Shown: positions 1 through 5,121 of the stretch, in pieces | Numbering within the stretch: the stretch's first letter is position 1 | Layout: each line of letters starts with the position of its first letter | Program-made: the position numbers and the translations under genes | The notes under the pieces: generated by a model | What the model was told of the DNA's origin: nothing | The model's database searches: none | The model's input: the letters and a program-made list of their open reading frames with translations, nothing else | Assembly (NCBI GenBank): GCA_947624945.1 | Contig: CANQMJ010000098.1 | Span: 1 to 9,163, forward strand | Origin: an uncultured Clostridia bacterium | GTDB lineage: Bacteria > Bacillota > Clostridia > Oscillospirales > CAG-272 | DNA: 9,163 bases | Direction of reading: 5' to 3'

Positions 1-1
1 C

Positions 2-169
2 TTTATAGGCGGCGCGTCGTTTTTCGCTGACGGTACGCTGTACTTTCTCGGCGACGTGACGCGCCATCCGTCATACGATATCATAAAAAGCGCCGCCGAC
101 GCCGAAGGCGCAGATGTAATCTCACTGTCGGACGCAGAGCTTTTCGACGCCGGGTGCCTTTATTTGTGA
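2..169 (+). CDS. C-terminal fragment of a DUF6873-like (GME family) protein, 5' truncated
   Basis: An open frame enters from the left edge and gives 55 residues before a TGA stop. The visible part begins FIGGASFF, continues through YFLGDVTRHPSYD and ends near LSDAELFDAGCLYL. This pattern (a GGAS turn, a hydrophobic strand ending in GD, an H-P pair, then a closing SDxxLxDxG strand) resembles the C-terminus of clostridial DUF6873 proteins, which are related to guanidino-group-modifying enzymes. The assignment is from remembered family pattern, and the catalytic part lies outside the window. The function is therefore not established. The following DUF1294 gene starts 45 nt downstream on the same strand with no strong terminator between, so the two may be cotranscribed. 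A 5-bp hairpin (arms 180-184 and 190-194) lies in that gap but is too weak to call a terminator. Confidence 0.6.
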   Translation, partial: FIGGASFFADGTLYFLGDVTRHPSYDIIKSAADAEGADVISLSDAELFDAGCLYL

Positions 170-214
170 ATTTTACTCTGTCCGCATATCGGACTTTCAT
201 ATAAGGAATAAACG

Positions 215-541
215 ATGCCGATACTTGAAAAATATTTCGCCCCCGCGCTCTGCGCGAGCATAATGTATGTGCTGCGCGCATCGTTTGCCGCACTGTTCAT
301 TGTCACATCTCTCATCGCGATAATACTCACAATATACGACAAATCGGCTTCATGGAAGCGCGGGCGGCGCATACCGGAGCGGACGCTTTTGCTCGTCGCG
401 TTTCTCGGCGGCGCGCTCGCCATGTACGTGACGATGCAGATAATACGCCACAAAACGCAGCACCCGAACTTCATGATACCGCTGCCGCTTTTCATGGTGC
501 TGCACGTCGTCGCCGCATGGGCTGTGTTTTTGTGGCAGTGA
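215..541 (+). CDS. DUF1294 family small membrane protein
   Basis: A 108-residue, very hydrophobic protein with about three membrane segments (roughly residues 12-40, 57-77 and 88-107). It carries the conserved DUF1294 features: YDK at 41-43 after the first helix, RIPE at 52-55 leading into the second helix, GGALA at 65-69, and RHKTQHPNF at 78-86. DUF1294 proteins are small integral membrane proteins of unknown biochemical role, usually about 85-110 residues, so the length fits. The start at 215 is supported by AAGGA at 203-207, 7 nt upstream; a later ATG at 263 would remove part of the first helix and has no better ribosome site. The partial gene on its left is likely in the same operon. The downstream HAD gene is 108 nt away and appears to have its own promoter. 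Family call is firm, function unknown. Confidence 0.85.
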   Translation: MPILEKYFAPALCASIMYVLRASFAALFIVTSLIAIILTIYDKSASWKRGRRIPERTLLLVAFLGGALAMYVTMQIIRHKTQHPNFMIPLPLFMVLHVVAAWAVFLWQ

Positions 542-573
542 CCGCGCGGAGGAAAATTTTACACGGCTCATAC

Positions 574-602
574 TTGCAATTTTACCGCGCCGGCGGTAAA
601 AT
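574..602 (+). promoter_or_regulatory. Putative sigma-A-type promoter of the HAD gene
   Basis: TTGCAA at 574-579 (4/6 match to the -35 consensus) is followed by a 17-nt spacer and TAAAAT at 597-602 (5/6 match to the -10). Transcription would start near 609, about 40 nt ahead of the HAD start codon. The whole spacer and -10 are occupied by an inverted repeat, listed separately. A second possible -10, TAGAAT at 619-624, lacks a recognisable -35. Prediction from consensus only. Confidence 0.5.
579..602. promoter_or_regulatory. Perfect 10+4+10 palindrome, probable operator
   Basis: The left arm ATTTTACCGC (579-588) and the right arm GCGGTAAAAT (593-602) are perfectly complementary around the 4-nt centre GCCG. 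The outer T-rich left arm and A-rich right arm are the reverse of a terminator layout, and no T-run follows on either strand, so a Rho-independent terminator is unlikely. The palindrome exactly fills the spacer and -10 of the predicted HAD promoter, which is where a dimeric repressor would bind. I do not recognise it as the site of a named regulator. An RNA hairpin role is the alternative. Confidence 0.5.
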
Positions 603-649
603 AGAAGCGGAATAAATTTAGAATATTCACCTTTTCGGGGGACTCGACC

Positions 650-1441
650 ATGCTCGATTTCAACAGCAAAAAAGGCTTCATATGCGATATGGACGGCGTC
701 ATCTATCACGGCAACATTATACTGCCGGGCGTCGAGCGCTTTGTCGAATGGCTGCAAAGCGAAAACAAGGAATATCTGTTTTTGACGAACAACAGCGGCT
801 TTACGCCGCGCGAACTCCATCAAAAGCTCGCCCGCATGGGACTCGACGTCCCCGAGGAGCACTTCTATACGAGCGCGCTCGCGACGGCGGCTTTCCTGCG
901 CGAGCAGGCGCCCGGCTGCTCCGTCTACGCGATAGGCGAGGCGGGACTGCTCAACGCGCTCTACGACGCGGGCATCACGATGAACGACGTCAACCCCGAT
1001 TATGTCGTCGTGGGCGAGGGCAAGTCGTATTCGCTCGACACGCTGACTCGCGCGACGAATCTCGTCATGAACGGCGCGCGCCTCATCGGCGCGAATTCGG
1101 ACGTGTCGGGACCGATCGAGTCGGGCATCGCGCCCGCGTGCCGCGCGCTCGTCGCGCCTATCGAGATGGCGACGGGTAAGCAGGCGTACTTCTGCGGCAA
1201 GCCGAACCCGCTCATGATGCGCACGGGTCTGCGCCTTCTCGGCTGTCACTCGAACGAGGCCGTCATGGTCGGCGACAGGATGGACACGGACGTGATATCG
1301 GGGCTTGAATCGGGTATGTCGACAGTGCTCGTGCTGTCGGGCGTCACGACAAGGGAGGACCTGCGCACGTACGCGTACCGCCCAAGCGAGGTACTTGACG
1401 GCGTCGGAGACATAGTAGCCGCCGCGAGGGGCGAGATTTAA
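650..1441 (+). CDS. HAD-superfamily IIA (NagD/AraL-type) sugar- or nucleotide-phosphatase
   Basis: A 263-residue cytosolic protein with all four HAD motifs. Motif I is DMDGVIYHG, with nucleophile D13 and acid/base D15. Motif II is FLTNNSG, with T46. Motif III is the lysine of CGKPNP, K184. Motif IV is GDRMDTD, with D209 and D214 for magnesium. The GKPNP and GDRMDTD forms are typical of subfamily IIA (NagD, AraL, p-nitrophenyl phosphatases), in which a C2 cap domain sits between motifs II and III, here about residues 70-180. Length fits the family (about 250-270). Such enzymes hydrolyse phosphate monoesters of sugars, nucleotides or glycolytic by-products; the exact substrate cannot be read from sequence. 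The start at 650 has a G-rich ribosome site (GGGGGA, 637-642). The gene seems to be its own transcription unit: a palindrome-covered promoter upstream and a strong terminator right after the stop codon. Confidence 0.92.
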   Translation: MLDFNSKKGFICDMDGVIYHGNIILPGVERFVEWLQSENKEYLFLTNNSGFTPRELHQKLARMGLDVPEEHFYTSALATAAFLREQAPGCSVYAIGEAGLLNALYDAGITMNDVNPDYVVVGEGKSYSLDTLTRATNLVMNGARLIGANSDVSGPIESGIAPACRALVAPIEMATGKQAYFCGKPNPLMMRTGLRLLGCHSNEAVMVGDRMDTDVISGLESGMSTVLVLSGVTTREDLRTYAYRPSEVLDGVGDIVAAARGEI

Positions 1442-1454
1442 TAAATCAAACTCA

Positions 1455-1484
1455 AACACGCCGCGACATCGCGGCGTGTTTTTT
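1455..1484 (+). terminator. Rho-independent terminator of the HAD gene
   Basis: A perfect 11-bp stem (AACACGCCGCG at 1455-1465 pairs with 1470-1480) closes a 4-nt ACAT loop and runs into six T residues (1479-1484). It lies 14 nt after the HAD stop codon. Confidence 0.93.
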
Positions 1485-1524
1485 ATAAGTTAAACACAAC
1501 GCCGTCCAAGTGAGGGCAGCGTTC

Positions 1525-1551
1525 ACACGTTTCCGCGAAGCGGAAACGTGT
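1525..1551. repeat. 12-bp perfect hairpin with GAA triloop
   Basis: ACACGTTTCCGC at 1525-1536 pairs fully with 1540-1551 around a 3-nt GAA loop. No T-run follows on the + strand, so it is not a clear terminator. It sits just outside repeat arm A. Confidence 0.75.
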
Positions 1552-1581
1552 CGCAGGTCGGCGCGTCAGCGACGAACTGCC

Positions 1582-1722
1582 GCCGTAAGGCTTCGCAGCC
1601 ACACCTACGCGCACCGTGCTCGTGCGAGGCTCGACGCTCCCATCGTCCGACGCAGACACGACGCTCTGACGGTGATATCGCCCTGTCGCGATGGAGCTGT
1701 TCGCAGTCAGCGATAACGCGGT
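1582..1722 (-). repeat. Intergenic repeat copy A (inverted relative to copy B)
   Basis: Read on the - strand from 1722 to 1582, this stretch matches 2109-2247 of the + strand. The first 30 nt (ACCGCGTTATC ... GAACAGCTCC) differ at only 3 positions. Further shared blocks are CGATATC, CGTCGTGTCTGCGTCG, and the end GCTGCGAAGCC followed by TACGGC. The middle is more diverged, with small length differences (141 against 139 nt). The match was made by eye. Confidence 0.8.
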
Positions 1723-1747
1723 GTTCTTTTGGAGAGGGGGTTCGGGG

Positions 1748-1778
1748 GAGGACCTTTTCATCGAAAGAAAAGGTCCTC
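1748..1778. repeat. 12-bp perfect hairpin on the inner side of copy A
   Basis: GAGGACCTTTTC at 1748-1759 pairs fully with 1767-1778 around the loop ATCGAAA. It is preceded by a G-rich stretch (1731-1750) that could pair with the C-run at 1810-1814 to give a larger nested structure; a second small hairpin (CTTTCT 1793-1798 with AGAAAG 1803-1808, TGCG loop) lies between them. Its stem sequence resembles the hairpin at 2001-2038. Confidence 0.75.
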
Positions 1779-1847
1779 ATCCCGTGCCGTCCCTTTCTTG
1801 CGAGAAAGTCCCCCTTGTCAAAAACCTGCTTTAAGGTGTGAAAGACG

Positions 1848-1911
1848 TCACCACGTCAGGTATGCAAAGGTAGCTGCCGGTGGGTGCGTACCGCACAACG
1901 AGCCGTGGTGA
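1848..1911. other. Possible structured RNA or repeat core, closed by an 8-bp stem
   Basis: TCACCACG at 1848-1855 pairs perfectly with CGTGGTGA at 1904-1911. Inside the 48-nt interior, GTGCG (1884-1888) pairs with CGCAC (1892-1896) around a 3-nt loop. The nested pairing, with no coding signal, is compatible with a small structured RNA or the core of a repeat element. I considered 4.5S/SRP RNA because of a GTCAGGT string at 1855-1861, but the conserved GGAAGCAGC partner strand is absent. No known RNA family is recognised. Confidence 0.35.
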
Positions 1912-2000
1912 ACGGAGATTCAGGCTATGGCAACATTTTATTGCTTACGCTCACAGTGTAAAGATGATATTTCGTCCTTCGCACGAAGGAACCACGCGTG

Positions 2001-2038
2001 TTAAGGACCTCTTTCCAAGCCGGGAAAGAGGCCCTTAA
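2001..2038. repeat. Hairpin on the inner side of copy B, 15 of 16 pairs
   Basis: TTAAGGACCTCTTTCC (2001-2016) pairs with 2023-2038 around a 6-nt loop, with one A-C mismatch (2007/2032). No T-tail follows. The AGGACC-T-rich stem core is shared with the hairpin at 1748-1778, so each copy of the long repeat has a similar hairpin on the side facing the centre of the block. Confidence 0.75.
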
Positions 2039-2108
2039 CAATCCCGAAAGCGGCACAGCGTGCCGTCGATGTTATCCAGTCGGCGGCAAAAAAGGCAATA
2101 GGGCGCAG

Positions 2109-2247
2109 ACCGCGTTATCACTTCCTGCGAACAGCTCCCTCGCGACGGGTCGATATCGCCCGTCGACACGTCGTGTCTGCGTCGAACCGTGTCGCGCCGT
2201 CAACGCATGAGAGCGTTGCGTGAAGGTGAAGCTGCGAAGCCTACGGC
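2109..2247 (+). repeat. Intergenic repeat copy B
   Basis: This is the + strand partner of copy A (1582-1722). Both start at ACCGCGTTATC and end at GCTGCGAAGCC plus TACGGC. A 6-bp hairpin (CAACGC 2201-2206 with GCGTTG 2213-2218) lies in the more diverged part. The copy ends 57 nt before the spoVAC stop codon. Confidence 0.8.
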
Positions 2248-2303
2248 ACGCTGCCCGTTTGCGACAGCGCACAGTAAAACTTTTCTTGAAAGTTCGGCGC
2301 GCG

Positions 2304-2744
2304 TCACAGCGTGCACAGCCAATATATGACGCCGTAGACGGCGCCGGACAAGATGCCGTAGAGTATCACGGGTCCGGCGACGGTGAATATCTTCGCGCCG
2401 ACGCCGAGCACCCATCCCTCCGCCTTGTTGTCGATGGCGGGCGACACGACCGCGTTCGCAAATCCCGTTATCGGCACGAGCGTGCCCGCGCCCGCGAATT
2501 TTGCTATCCTGTCGAATACGCCGATGCCGGTCAGAAGCGCCGCGATAAACACGAGCGTCACCGACGCGATAACGACGGCGTCCTTTTCGTCGGCGCCGAG
2601 CCATTTATAAAGCTCGCCGAGCAGCTCCGCTATCGTGCATATCAGCCCGCCCACGATAAACGCGCCGACGCAGTTCTTCGCGCACGGCGACTTCTTCGCC
2701 GACTTGTCCGCGTACCGCTTGTATTCGTCGTTTGAAATGTTCAT
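2304..2744 (-). CDS. spoVAC: Stage V sporulation protein AC
   Basis: A 146-residue membrane protein of the SpoVA family, which forms the inner-membrane channel of the forespore and spore for dipicolinic acid (Ca-DPA) uptake during sporulation and release in germination. SpoVAC-type signatures are NCVGAFIVGGLIC (24-36), ALLTGIGVFDRIAKFAGAGT (69-88), VPITGFANAVV (90-100) and the SEG-like AEGWVLGVGAKIF (108-120). Membrane segments lie at about 26-48, 57-77, 85-105 and 120-143; the N-terminus is short and basic. The start at 2744 has GGAAGGA at 2752-2758 and lies downstream of a sigma-G-like promoter; an upstream in-frame ATG at 2789 would fall within that promoter and is rejected. Family SpoVAC and SpoVAE are related; the NCVxAFxVGGLIC start favours AC. 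Unusually, no spoVAD or spoVAE follows: downstream is the repeat block. Confidence 0.92.
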   Translation of the reverse strand: MNISNDEYKRYADKSAKKSPCAKNCVGAFIVGGLICTIAELLGELYKWLGADEKDAVVIASVTLVFIAALLTGIGVFDRIAKFAGAGTLVPITGFANAVVSPAIDNKAEGWVLGVGAKIFTVAGPVILYGILSGAVYGVIYWLCTL

Positions 2745-2777
2745 TTTCTTTTCCTTCCATGCACATTTACTTTGATT

Positions 2778-2808
2778 TAGTATGCGCATGCGGATGCGGG
2801 AATATACG
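2778..2808 (-). promoter_or_regulatory. Sigma-G (forespore)-type promoter of spoVAC
   Basis: On the - strand, CGTATA (2803-2808) is followed by an 18-nt spacer and CATACTA (2778-2784). The known Bacillus sigma-G consensus is about GHATR, 17-18 nt, then CATNNTA, and this site matches it at every defined base. A start near 2771 would leave a leader of roughly 27 nt containing the ribosome site. The known spoVA operon is sigma-G dependent, which agrees with the site. Prediction only. Confidence 0.7.
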
Positions 2809-2829
2809 AAAGACGAACGCGGGCATCGT

Positions 2830-3420
2830 TTATTTTGACTCGGGCATGTACCAGTAAGAGTTGAAGCCGTAAAGATACGTGAGCGCGCCGCGCGGCATCT
2901 GCGTTATCGCGTTATAGACATTGTAAAAGTCTCCGGCGCCCGAGCTTGCGCTTACAGCGCCGAACACGGCTAAAATTATGAGCTTCGGGAAAATCATGCC
3001 GACGATAAACGGCAAAAGTCCGAGCACGATGCTCGGCATCAGCGACATGACGATGAAGCGCGTCTTTGTCATTACCTCGGGTCCGACGACGAACAGCATC
3101 CCCTCGCCGAAATTCGTGTACATGTAGACGTCGCCGCGAAAGCAGAGAGCGTGGATAATTTCGTGCGGGAACAGACACAGCATCGAGAGAAGGCAGCCTA
3201 TCGGGATCTGCCATATCGAGTTTTTATCAAAATACGGCGCGCAGCGAAATCCGGCGATTATGCCGAACACGGCGAAAACGCCGATACTCGCGACGTTTGC
3301 GATGATGCCGAGCTGCTTTGTGTTTTCGGCTTCCCTGAATTTCACGGCTCCCGGCATGTGTTCGCCGTGCGGCAGCGACTCCGGGTCCTTGTTGTATTTG
3401 CCCATGTAGTGCAGCTTCAT
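2830..3420 (-). CDS. DUF3267 family membrane protein with HExxH (putative zincin protease)
   Basis: A 196-residue integral membrane protein. After a hydrophilic N-terminus of about 35 residues, hydrophobic segments lie at about 37-57, 71-90, 122-144 and 145-158. The sequence HEIIHALCF at 86-94 (H86, E87, H90) fits the HExxHAxxF motif of DUF3267, a family suspected of being membrane-embedded zinc metallopeptidases. D164, in GAGDFYNV, is placed where the third ligand of this family type is expected. No substrate is known. The start at 3420 has GGAGGG 5 nt upstream; the longer in-frame ATG at 3438 would translate through that ribosome site and is not used here. A near-consensus promoter lies at 3451-3479. 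No terminator is seen after the stop codon, so transcripts may read into spoVAC. Confidence 0.85.
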   Translation of the reverse strand: MKLHYMGKYNKDPESLPHGEHMPGAVKFREAENTKQLGIIANVASIGVFAVFGIIAGFRCAPYFDKNSIWQIPIGCLLSMLCLFPHEIIHALCFRGDVYMYTNFGEGMLFVVGPEVMTKTRFIVMSLMPSIVLGLLPFIVGMIFPKLIILAVFGAVSASSGAGDFYNVYNAITQMPRGALTYLYGFNSYWYMPESK

Positions 3421-3450
3421 ATATTCCCTCCGAAACAATTTTTCGATATT

Positions 3451-3479
3451 ATTCTACCGCATAAACGCATTTGTGTCAA
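3451..3479 (-). promoter_or_regulatory. Sigma-A promoter of the DUF3267 gene
   Basis: On the - strand, TTGACA (3474-3479, perfect) is separated by 17 nt from TAGAAT (3451-3456, 5/6). The start would be near 3444, about 25 nt before the start codon. Confidence 0.8.
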
Positions 3480-3520
3480 TGCAGCGGCTTCGAGTGACCC
3501 TATACCCCGCATTTTTTCGT

Positions 3521-3549
3521 TTGACATATCATAGAAATGAGTATATAAT
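3521..3549 (+). promoter_or_regulatory. Consensus sigma-A promoter of the zinc-ribbon gene
   Basis: TTGACA (3521-3526) and TATAAT (3544-3549) are both perfect and separated by exactly 17 nt. With the strong AAAGGAGG ribosome site at 3566-3573, this predicts a highly and constitutively expressed gene. It diverges from the DUF3267 promoter; the two -35 boxes are 41 nt apart. Confidence 0.9.
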
Positions 3550-3581
3550 ATAAATGCAAGCATATAAAGGAGGCATATCGG

Positions 3582-3941
3582 ATGAAATTCTGGGAGGACG
3601 TATCGAAGACCGCGACCGACGCGGCTAATTATACGGTCAAAAAGGCGGGAGAGTTCACTAACGTGGCGAAGCTGAGGTACCGTCTCCACATCGCGGAGAC
3701 GAAGCTGGCGTGCACTTACGAGGGCATCGGCAGACTGTATTACAGCGCCGTCATGGACGGCGACGAGACGATGGAGGCGATAAGCGACCTTATGGCGGAC
3801 GTCGCCGAGATAAACGCCGAGGTCGAGGACATCAAGGCAAAGATCGAGGAGACGAAAAATAAACGCGTCTGCCCGAAGTGCGGCGCGGAGATCGCGCCCG
3901 GCAGCACATACTGCAATAAGTGCGGGGAAAAGCTCGAATAA
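3582..3941 (+). CDS. Small coiled-coil protein with C-terminal zinc ribbon
   Basis: A 119-residue, soluble-looking protein with no membrane segment. Residues 1-95 are almost wholly helical and charged, with a likely coiled coil at about 64-94 rich in Glu, Lys and Ala. Residues 97-118 form a zinc ribbon of the double CxxC type: CPKCG (C97, C100) and CNKCG (C111, C114) separated by a 10-residue turn. Such short helical proteins with a terminal zinc ribbon are common in Clostridia; their role is unknown, and the ribbon could bind protein, RNA or DNA. The start at 3582 has AAAGGAGG 8 nt upstream and follows a consensus promoter. The gene is a single transcription unit that ends at the bidirectional terminator at 3964-4002. 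Confidence 0.85.
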   Translation: MKFWEDVSKTATDAANYTVKKAGEFTNVAKLRYRLHIAETKLACTYEGIGRLYYSAVMDGDETMEAISDLMADVAEINAEVEDIKAKIEETKNKRVCPKCGAEIAPGSTYCNKCGEKLE

Positions 3942-3963
3942 ATAAAACTAAACAATAAAAGCG

Positions 3964-4002
3964 CGGGGGAAAGCTTTTGAGCAAAGCCTTCCCCCGTCTT
4001 TT
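3964..4002. terminator. Bidirectional terminator between convergent zinc-ribbon and DUF1292 genes
   Basis: Arms 3964-3977 and 3983-3996 form 13 pairs of 14, with one A-C mismatch at 3972/3988 and a 5-nt loop. On the + strand it is followed by TCTTTTG; on the - strand it is followed by GCGCTTTTATTG. It lies 22 nt past the + strand stop codon and 20 nt past the - strand stop codon. Confidence 0.85.
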
Positions 4003-4016
4003 GTAAGCCGTTGTTA

Positions 4017-4316
4017 TTATTCGCCGTCGCCGTCGCCTTCGTCGTCGTAATCGATGTCGGAGTAGAGCTCGTCGTCGAATATCTGCGCCACGCGGTCGAA
4101 CTCGTCGTCGTCGGTTATCGTCGTGAGTATCTGCTCGCCGTCCTCGTCCGCCTCGAGCTTGAGTATCACGTACTCCTCGTCGTTGTCGGTCGGCGCGAGA
4201 GCGTAATATGTGCTGCCCTCAACGTCCGTCTCGCCTATGAGCTCGTATTCGCTTTCGTTTCCGTCGTCGTCAGTCAGCGTTACTATATCGCCGATCTCGT
4301 ATTCTTCATCAGCCAT
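4017..4316 (-). CDS. DUF1292 family acidic protein (YrzB-like)
   Basis: A 99-residue, strongly acidic cytosolic protein. It opens with EIGDIVTLTDDDGNESEYELIGE, the usual DUF1292 start, followed by YYALAPTDNDEEYVILKLEADEDGE at about 37-61, matching the family's conserved YxVLxP...VxI.... The tail from residue 70 is nearly all Asp and Glu. The function of the family is unknown. In many Firmicutes the gene lies beside the Holliday-junction resolvase gene ruvX and a UPF0297 gene; here neither is present. The start at 4316 has AAAGGAGA about 8 nt upstream; longer in-frame starts at 4340 (ATG) and 4406 (TTG, which is part of the -35 box) are less likely. It appears to be monocistronic, with its own promoter and terminator. 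Confidence 0.88.
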   Translation of the reverse strand: MADEEYEIGDIVTLTDDDGNESEYELIGETDVEGSTYYALAPTDNDEEYVILKLEADEDGEQILTTITDDDEFDRVAQIFDDELYSDIDYDDEGDGDGE

Positions 4317-4377
4317 TTTTATAGTCTCCTTTAGATTCATGTTTATTTTGCGTCGGTATTGCCGACCCGATACATAC

Positions 4378-4406
4378 ATAGTAATATAAATCGGCGCGCT
4401 TGTCAA
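4378..4406 (-). promoter_or_regulatory. Sigma-A promoter of the DUF1292 gene
   Basis: On the - strand, TTGACA (4401-4406, perfect) is followed by 17 nt and TACTAT (4378-4383, 4/6). A small hairpin (GTCGG 4352-4356 with CCGAC 4362-4366) would lie near the 5' end of the roughly 55-nt leader. The promoter begins only 14 nt after the nth stop codon. Confidence 0.7.
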
Positions 4407-4419
4407 GATAAATCGTTGC

Positions 4420-5121
4420 CTATTTTTCGCGCCCGGTCGCCGCGTGCGCGCATACGGACGAAAGCTCGCAGGAGGAGCACTGAGGCGAGCGCGCGGTGCA
4501 GACCTCGCGCCCGAACATCACGAGCCTGTGGCAGAAGTCGGTCTGCTCGCGCGGCTCGACGACAGCCGATATGATGCGCTCCGCGCGTGTCGGGTCCTTC
4601 ATCGACTCGTCGTAGGCGCCGAGTCTGCCGCATATGCGGATGCAGTGCGTGTCTGCGACGACGCCGGGTATGTCGTATATGTCGCCGAGTATGAGATTCG
4701 CTATCTTCCTGCCGACGCCGGGGAGCGACAAGAGCTCGTCCATCGTGTCGGGCACGCGTCCGCAAAAGCGGTCCGCCACTATCGCCGACATTGATTTTAT
4801 ATCGCGCGCCTTGACGTGGTATAGTCCGCACGGGCGAACGATATTCTCGATATCGCCGATATCGCCCGCCGCCATGGAAGAGGCGTCGGGAAAACGGTCG
4901 AACAGCGTCTCGCAGACGATGTTGACGCGCGCGTCCGTACACTGCGCCGACAGCCGCGCCATCACGAGGAGCCGCCACGGGTCGCCGTCATAGCGCAGCG
5001 AACATTCGGCGTCGGGATAGCGCATTTTAAGCGTGTCGACGGCGACCGCGAAGCGGCGCGCCGCCTCGGATGCGTCCGCGGTGTCAGTTGTTGTTTTCGT
5101 TGTCGTTGTTGTTTTCGCCAT
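4420..5121 (-). CDS. nth: Endonuclease III (DNA glycosylase / AP lyase)
   Basis: A 233-residue base-excision-repair enzyme that removes oxidised pyrimidines and cleaves the abasic strand. The helix-hairpin-helix motif LPGVGRK (133-139) supplies the catalytic lysine K139, and the VADTHC stretch (155-160) supplies the catalytic aspartate D157. The C-terminal 4Fe-4S cluster motif is complete with family spacing: C208, C215, C218, C224 (x6, x2, x5). The LSAQCTDARVN segment is also typical. The start at 5121 is the only ATG upstream of the conserved core, and the next, 5025, would cut into it; its ribosome site is weak, so coupling to PBP2 translation is likely. It overlaps the end of the PBP2 gene by 38 nt. 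The first 15 or so residues are a Thr/Lys-rich low-complexity tail absent from usual homologues (about 210-220 residues). Confidence 0.93.
   Translation of the reverse strand: MAKTTTTTKTTTDTADASEAARRFAVAVDTLKMRYPDAECSLRYDGDPWRLLVMARLSAQCTDARVNIVCETLFDRFPDASSMAAGDIGDIENIVRPCGLYHVKARDIKSMSAIVADRFCGRVPDTMDELLSLPGVGRKIANLILGDIYDIPGVVADTHCIRICGRLGAYDESMKDPTRAERIISAVVEPREQTDFCHRLVMFGREVCTARSPQCSSCELSSVCAHAATGREK

Larger units (their letters stand above)
1485..2303. other. Gene-poor, hairpin-rich repeat block between convergent genes
   Basis: These 819 bp separate the + strand HAD gene from the - strand spoVAC and contain no reading frame with family resemblance, proper ribosome site and sustained codon bias. 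Several short frames exist, but the two most alike (- strand around 1640-1730, + strand around 2100-2200) resemble each other only because they lie in two inverted copies of one repeat. From left to right the block holds a 12-bp hairpin, repeat arm A, a 12-bp hairpin, a 6-bp hairpin, a structure closed by an 8-bp stem, a 15-pair hairpin, a 6-bp hairpin (CGGCAC 2051-2056 with GTGCCG 2060-2065) and repeat arm B. It looks like accumulated intergenic repeats, with a possible structured RNA in the middle. Confidence 0.7.

Noticed and set aside
350..1459. Long - strand frame (369 codons) opposite DUF1294 and the HAD gene
   Set aside because: It is antisense to two genes with clear family motifs, is full of Arg/His/Ala-rich low-information sequence and has no domain; a by-product of high G+C.
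1483..1780. Short - strand frames in the repeat block, one sharing a peptide with a + strand frame near 2100-2200
   Set aside because: The shared peptide (ALSL-ANSS-ATGRY) is explained by the inverted DNA repeat. The frames lack ribosome sites, and the two copies differ by indels that break the frame in the 3' half.
1848..1911. SRP (4.5S) RNA, suggested by GTCAGGT
   Set aside because: The paired GGAAGCAGC half of the SRP core is absent and the flanking helix does not fit.
1927..2004. 25-codon + strand frame starting MATFYCLRSQC, with GGAG at 1914-1917
   Set aside because: A plausible ribosome site, but very short, in a hairpin-rich repeat block, with no family resemblance; conservation in other copies would be needed to revive it.
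2278..2294. Weak hairpin (AACTTT with AAAGTT) as a spoVAC terminator
   Set aside because: Only 6 A/T-rich pairs and no proper T-run on the - strand; not enough to call.
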